From positions 1-9,951 of the forward strand of contig JAEZWE010000175.1 of the NCBI GenBank assembly GCA_023420435.1: a DNA stretch of 9,951 nucleotides. The letters are read 5' to 3'. Of this stretch, positions 6,523 to 9,951 are shown in pieces; the first letter of the stretch is position 1, and every line of letters starts with the position of its first letter. The DNA is from Bacteroidota bacterium. GTDB taxonomy: Bacteria > Bacteroidota > Bacteroidia > Flavobacteriales > Weeksellaceae. A model generated the notes under the pieces. The model did no database searches. It was not told the origin of the DNA and saw only the letters and a program-made list of their open reading frames with translations. The position numbers were made by a program, and so were the translations under genes.

Positions 6523-7995
6523 TCAGTTCTTGAATTTGGTTATTTCGTTAGCTACTATTTTACCCGATATAATGGACGGTGGAACGCCAGGACCAGGAAC
6601 GGTCAACTGACCGGTATAAAAAAGGTTGTTCAATTTTTTATTTCTCATTTTCGGCTTCAAAACCGCTGTTTGATTAAGGGTGTTTGCCAAACCATACGCA
6701 TTCCCGCCGTAGGCATTGTAATCCTGCACAAAGTCCGTTACGCAATAACTTCTTTGGTACTCAATTTTTGAAGCCAAGTCTGCAATGCCCGTATGCTTTT
6801 CAATTCGGGAAAGCATTTCTGTCAAATATTTTTCCCGATTTTTTTCATCGTCTTGAATGTTAATTGCCAAAGGCATCAACAAAAACAGATTTTCTTTTCC
6901 TTTTGGGGCAACAATCTTATCTGTTTTAGAAGGACAACAAGCATAGAACAATGGTTTTTCTGGCCATTTTTTTTCTCCATAAATACAATCAATATGCTCG
7001 TCTAAATCGTTTTCAAAAAATAGTGTGTGGTGTTTGAGGTTCGGAATAGTTTGATTTATACCCAAATAAAATATCAAACTTGACGGTGCAAAAGTTCTGC
7101 TTTGCCAATATCCTTCGGTGTAATTTTTTAATCGTTCCTCTAAAAGTGTTTCGGTGTGATGATAATCTGAAGAAGCGATTACGGTGTCAAATGTTATATT
7201 TTCTCCATTTATCTGCAAAGAAGTTATTTTGTTATGGCTGGTATTGATTTTCTCAACCGTTTTATTAAAGTGAAAAATTGCTCCTTGTTTTTCTGCAACC
7301 TGCTGCATTGCCAATACCAATTGGTAAAATCCTCCCATCGGATAATGCGTACCCAATGCGTAGCCTCCATAATTCATCAGACTGTACAATGCTGGAATAT
7401 TTTTTGGCGATGCTCCTAAAAAAATAACAGGAAATTCCATCAGCATTCGTAACTTCTCATCTTTAAAGTAGCTGCCAACATAGGTTCTGAAATTGGTGAG
7501 CAAATTTAATTTCAAAGCACTTTTCGCAATTTTGGGAGATACAAATTCTAACCAACTGTGGCTAGGTTTTGTAACGAAGTCTTTCATGCCTACCTCGTAT
7601 TTGTACTTTGCCGACTGCATAAATTTTTCTAATTGAACTCCTGCACCTTTTTCTATCGTTTCAAACAGCACTTTTAAGTCTTCAAAATTTTCAGGAATAT
7701 TCATTTTCTCATCAGAAAAAATCATTTCAAACTGAGGATTTAAGGAAAATAAATCAAAGAAATCTGAGGTTTTGTAGCCGAAATCAGCAAAAAATTTATC
7801 CATAATATCAGGCATCCAATACCAGCTTGGTCCCATGTCAAAAACAAAACCTTGCTCTGTGGTAAATTGTCTGGCTCTACCGCCCGGCTGATCGTGTTTT
7901 TCAAAAACATGAACTTCATGACCAGCTTTTGCCGCATAAGCAGCAGCCGACAATCCGGAAAATCCTGAACCTATTATGGCAATCTTGTTTTTCAT
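6523..7995 (-). CDS. crtI: Phytoene desaturase CrtI
   Basis: This 490-residue FAD-dependent desaturase/isomerase takes phytoene to all-trans-lycopene. The N-terminal dinucleotide-binding motif G9-S-G-F-S-G14 is followed by the acidic end of the second strand and a PGGRAR loop (37-42). The C-terminal carotenoid-oxidoreductase signature YTGQLTVPGPGVPPSIISG (about 460-478) is complete. Length is normal for CrtI. Its ATG overlaps the TGA of the regulator gene as ATGA (7992-7995), and crtB follows five bases after its stop. Related enzymes CrtN and CrtD share these motifs. Being the single desaturase next to phytoene synthase and beta-cyclase makes CrtI by far the best reading. Confidence 0.95.
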   Translation of the reverse strand: MKNKIAIIGSGFSGLSAAAYAAKAGHEVHVFEKHDQPGGRARQFTTEQGFVFDMGPSWYWMPDIMDKFFADFGYKTSDFFDLFSLNPQFEMIFSDEKMNIPENFEDLKVLFETIEKGAGVQLEKFMQSAKYKYEVGMKDFVTKPSHSWLEFVSPKIAKSALKLNLLTNFRTYVGSYFKDEKLRMLMEFPVIFLGASPKNIPALYSLMNYGGYALGTHYPMGGFYQLVLAMQQVAEKQGAIFHFNKTVEKINTSHNKITSLQINGENITFDTVIASSDYHHTETLLEERLKNYTEGYWQSRTFAPSSLIFYLGINQTIPNLKHHTLFFENDLDEHIDCIYGEKKWPEKPLFYACCPSKTDKIVAPKGKENLFLLMPLAINIQDDEKNREKYLTEMLSRIEKHTGIADLASKIEYQRSYCVTDFVQDYNAYGGNAYGLANTLNQTAVLKPKMRNKKLNNLFYTGQLTVPGPGVPPSIISGKIVANEITKFKN

Positions 7996-8648
7996 CTTTT
8001 GATATTTTTAAGTGCTTCGCTTAGTAAATTATCCGTATCAATATTTCTAGCATAAATCGGTTGATGAAAATCATCGAGCTTATTGAGTAAGCGGATTAAT
8101 TCCATTTTTTCTTTTTGTGATAAATTTCCGGTAACGATGGAAGTAGCTTGTCGTATTTTATCCATTTGGTTCCCCAAGGCTTGAAGACCTGTTTCAGAAA
8201 TCGAAATCACTTTACTTCGTTTATCCGTTTTAGAATTCCGCTGTTCAATCCAACCTTGATTGATTAAACGATTGATAATCTGCATTCCAACCGGCTTTTC
8301 GTGTACGTTTTTTTTGATCAAATCCATTTTTGACATTTCGCCAAAAGCTTTGAGATTGATCAGGTAAGTAAAATCTTCCTGCGTAGAAAAATTCGACCCA
8401 AAAATTGCTGACTTGGAATAGCTTTTTGCATACCTATTCAAATGCACTATCAAGGTGTTAATAACACTTTCGGCACTTCTTCCATTTTCTTTTCCTTCCC
8501 AATTCGGTTCATTAACGATAGTGTTATTGTTTGTCGAAATCCAATTTTTAAACCCTTCAACAGATATTTCAAAATGGTTGTTATTGTTGGTTTCAATCTC
8601 AAATTCCTGAACTAAATCTATAACATCTTTTACCAAACGATAATTCAT
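7992..8648 (-). CDS. MarR-family winged-helix regulator, probably controlling the carotenoid operon
   Basis: The 218-residue protein carries a MarR-type DNA-binding region: helices at about 89-130, with a recognition-helix segment near EKPVGMQIINRLINQGWIEQ (117-136), a wing around R138-NSKTDKRSKVISIS (to 151), and a dimerisation helix (about 153-170). At 218 residues it is longer than the usual 140-160. The extra part is an N-terminal region of about 60 residues, with no domain I can name, before a helix at 59-80. It is the first gene of the operon and overlaps crtI by 4 bp, so the regulator is made together with the enzymes. A repressor that controls its own promoter and is relieved by a ligand would fit MarR habits, but neither sign nor ligand is visible. 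No cobalamin-dependent LitR/CarH-type light regulator is present. Confidence 0.88.
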   Translation of the reverse strand: MNYRLVKDVIDLVQEFEIETNNNNHFEISVEGFKNWISTNNNTIVNEPNWEGKENGRSAESVINTLIVHLNRYAKSYSKSAIFGSNFSTQEDFTYLINLKAFGEMSKMDLIKKNVHEKPVGMQIINRLINQGWIEQRNSKTDKRSKVISISETGLQALGNQMDKIRQATSIVTGNLSQKEKMELIRLLNKLDDFHQPIYARNIDTDNLLSEALKNIKR

Positions 8649-8667
8649 TTTAACTGATTTTAGAATA

Positions 8668-8697
8668 CAAATATACTATTTATTTTTAATTAAACTA
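8668..8697 (-). promoter_or_regulatory. Bacteroidetes-type promoter of the MarR-crt operon
   Basis: On the minus strand, a perfect match to the Bacteroidetes -7 element TAnnTTTG (TATATTTG, 8675-8668) is preceded, after 19 bases, by TAG (8697-8695), one mismatch from the -33 TTG. The spacing is the usual one. Transcription would start near 8655-8662, leaving a leader of only about 7-14 bases before the ATG at 8648. No Shine-Dalgarno sequence is visible, as is common in this phylum. The -33 end touches the left edge of the receptor remnant on the other strand. Confidence 0.6.
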
Positions 8698-8709
8698 TAA
8701 AAATATACT
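8669..8709. promoter_or_regulatory. Candidate MarR operator: paired 9-bp repeats with a central palindrome
   Basis: The 9-mer AAATATACT occurs at 8669-8677 and again at 8701-8709 (plus-strand sense), 32 bp apart, about three helical turns. Between them lies the 10-bp palindrome TTTAATTAAA (8685-8694). The left copy covers the -7 element and the right copy lies just upstream of the -33 element, where a regulator could block or loop the promoter. The area is extremely A/T-rich, so chance is a real alternative. Confidence 0.3.
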
Positions 8710-9579
8710 TTTATTCAGCATCCGTTGGAAGTTACTACAAACTGCCTATTTACACCATGCTTGGCTATAAAGACAATAATGGCACACTTGCTAATAAAGA
8801 GTTGAAATATACCAATTCTATACACTATACCATCGGAACTGAGTTTGTAGCGAAAAACGATTTGAGGGTTACTTTTGAAGCATTTACAAAGATTACAGAA
8901 ATTATCCAACTTCCTTAACCTACGGAATTTCTTATGCCAATATCCGCACGGATTATTCGGTAGTTGCTAGCGACAAATACGCATCAACAAGACGAGGACG
9001 AGTGTATGGAATTGAAGCATACATTCAACAAAATTGATTAAAACCCTTTTTTATGTAGCCAGTGCTACGCTTTATAAATCGGAATTTTCGGGAACCGATA
9101 ATCAATTCAGACCTTCCACTTGGGATTATGGGTTTATTGTTTCGGCTACTTTTGGTTACAAATTCAAAAAGAATTGGGATATCGGCTTGAAATACCGAAT
9201 TGCCGGAGGACAACCGTACACACCTTTTGATATGAACGCTTCATCAGCGATGTATTTTACAACTGGAACAGGAGTTTACGACTATTCACAACTCAACAGC
9301 AAGCGACCACCTATTTTCAACCAATTGGATTTGAGAGTAGATAAAAAGTTCAATTTCAAGAAAGTAAGTTTAGATATATTTGTTGATTTCCAAAATATTC
9401 TGTTTTATAAAACTCCTTATTTACCCAAATTTACTTTTGAAAGGAATGATGACAATACTGGCTTTAAAACCACAGACGGACAGCCAATAAAAGCAGACGG
9501 AAGTAATGCCATTCCATTAATTCTAAATCAGCGGTCGGCAACCATCGTACCTTCTATTGGATTTATTTTTGAGTTTTAA
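8694..9579 (+). pseudogene. C-terminal remnant of a TonB-dependent outer-membrane receptor (5'-deleted, two frameshifts)
   Basis: Read across three frames, this is the final ~295 residues of a TonB-dependent receptor beta-barrel. The first frame (after a TAA at 8691-8693) gives SASVGSYYKLPIYTMLGYKD and continues to F-E near 8879. The second continues with IYKDYRNYPTSLTYGISYAN to Y-I-Q-Q near 9031. The third, from about 9034, gives LIKTLFYVASATLYKSEFSG and runs to a TAA at 9577-9579. The protein ends SIGFIFEF, with the terminal phenylalanine typical of barrels inserted by the BAM machinery. Each junction is explained by loss of one base: a G in GAAG(G)C at 8880/8881 and an A in the A-run at 9030-9033. 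The signal peptide, carboxypeptidase-like domain, plug and most of the barrel are absent. The last open stretch (about 181 codons) has no proper start, so it is not an independent gene. Sequencing error could explain the shifts but not the missing 5' part. Confidence 0.87.
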
Positions 9580-9593
9580 GGAATAATATAACA

Positions 9594-9656
9594 GACATAC
9601 ACATTTGCAAGCCACACAAGACACCGGTCAAAGCAAGGCTTGCCAAAGAGTATGTC
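9594..9656. repeat. Long imperfect hairpin downstream of the receptor remnant
   Basis: Arms GACATAC (9594-9600) and GTATGTC (9650-9656) pair perfectly. Inside them TTTGCAAGCC (9604-9613) pairs with GGCTTGCCAAA (9637-9647) with one bulged C at 9644. The loop contains the palindrome ACCGGT (9623-9628). It begins 14 bases after the receptor stop, so it might be its old terminator or mRNA end structure. There is no T-run after it, so it is not a classical intrinsic terminator. It could equally be part of a dispersed repeat together with the element to its right. Confidence 0.6.
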
Positions 9657-9704
9657 CTCCATTCCGCACATAAAAATAAAATAAAAACAACTTTACTGAA
9701 AGAA

Positions 9705-9855
9705 CGCCAGCCTGTAACAAGCGGTTTGAACGCAAGCAGGGGTGCATTGCACCGTTTGAACTTTTGTGCTAAATTTGAAGTTCGGTTCTCGCATCAACGG
9801 TAGTGCTAAAATACCCTGCCTGCGTCAAGCCGCCACAATGTTACAGGCAAGGGCG
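9705..9855. repeat. 151-bp inverted-repeat element (MITE-like or structured intergenic repeat)
   Basis: The core arms GCCTGTAACA (9710-9719) and TGTTACAGGC (9839-9848) are perfect. They extend inward as GCGGTTTGAACGCAAGCAGGG (9721-9741) against a matching GCGG-CTTGACGCAGGCAGGG on the other strand (about 9814-9834), and outward as CGCC (9705-9708) with GGCG (9852-9855). Nested inside are a perfect small palindrome GGTGCA-T-TGCACC (9741-9753), a hairpin GAACTT/AAGTTC (9758-9763, 9778-9783) and the direct repeat GTGCTAAA (9766-9773, 9803-9810). It is richer in G+C than its surroundings. No open reading frame or clear target duplication is seen. The remaining bases to 9951 are A/T-rich without a recognisable feature. 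Confidence 0.65.
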
Positions 9856-9951
9856 GAAAAATGCACTAAAATCACAAAAACGCTTTTCACAGTAATTTAA
9901 ATAAATCTAACAGTTTTATGTTTTTAAAAAATTAGACTAATGCAGTATAAT

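Noticed and set aside
3618..8648. Rhodopsin/retinal system linked to the crt genes
   Set aside because: No retinal-producing dioxygenase or seven-helix rhodopsin with a retinal lysine motif is present. The pathway seen ends at zeaxanthin.
8715..9213. Minus-strand frames 8715-8909 and 9025-9213
   Set aside because: They lie antisense to the receptor remnant, whose homology runs on the plus strand through both. No domain or start signal supports them.
9034..9579. 181-codon plus-strand frame as an independent gene
   Set aside because: It starts only at a TTG in the middle of a receptor barrel strand, and its homology continues upstream in other frames, so it is the last piece of a broken receptor.
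9594..9656. Intrinsic terminator
   Set aside because: The stem is good but no T-run follows on either strand at the right place, so it is kept as a hairpin repeat only.
9710..9848. Integron attC site
   Set aside because: The ends (GCCTGTAACA / TGTTACAGGC) do not fit the RYYYAAC / GTTRRRY core sites properly, and no integrase or cassette gene is visible.
9580..9951. CRISPR array or tRNA
   Set aside because: There are no regularly spaced identical repeats and no cloverleaf or TpsiC-type motif. The repeats present are inverted and nested.

Overview
The window looks like chromosomal DNA of a pigmented member of Bacteroidetes, most likely class Flavobacteriia. The reasons are the AT-rich base composition, a TAnnTTTG-type promoter, the lack of clear Shine-Dalgarno sequences, the carotenoid gene set and order (MarR regulator, crtI, crtB, unknown, SRPBCC, crtZ, fused-type crtY), and a SusC/TonB-receptor-like barrel fragment. 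Genus cannot be told from the sequence.

Positions 291-8648 hold eleven genes, all on the minus strand and almost without gaps. Transcription appears to start from one promoter near 8668-8697. The first seven genes, from right to left, form a carotenoid operon: a MarR-family regulator, CrtI (phytoene desaturase), CrtB (phytoene synthase), a small exported protein of unknown function, an SRPBCC ligand-binding-fold protein, CrtZ (beta-carotene hydroxylase) and CrtY (membrane lycopene cyclase of the fused CrtYc-CrtYd type). Start and stop codons overlap or nearly touch at every junction. Together the enzymes would turn GGPP into phytoene, lycopene, beta-carotene and finally zeaxanthin. No GGPP synthase, ketolase, cleavage dioxygenase or rhodopsin gene is present here.

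After a 66-bp gap the same strand continues with a YdeI/DUF1905-type protein, a Blc-like outer-membrane lipocalin lipoprotein, a class I CPD photolyase and a TIGR01777-family NAD-dependent epimerase. The last three overlap each other. The whole block reads as a photoprotection island: pigment synthesis, a possible lipophilic-ligand carrier and light-driven DNA repair.

Right of the promoter, on the plus strand (8694-9579), lies the C-terminal third or so of a TonB-dependent receptor. It is a remnant: the 5' part is missing and two single-base losses break the frame. Its left edge meets the promoter of the crt operon, so this is a rearrangement breakpoint. Beyond it (9580-9951) there is no gene, but two inverted-repeat structures are present: a long hairpin (9594-9656) and a 151-bp element with imperfect terminal inverted repeats (9705-9855). 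The left 290 bases hold no recognisable gene apart from a short reading frame open at the window edge.
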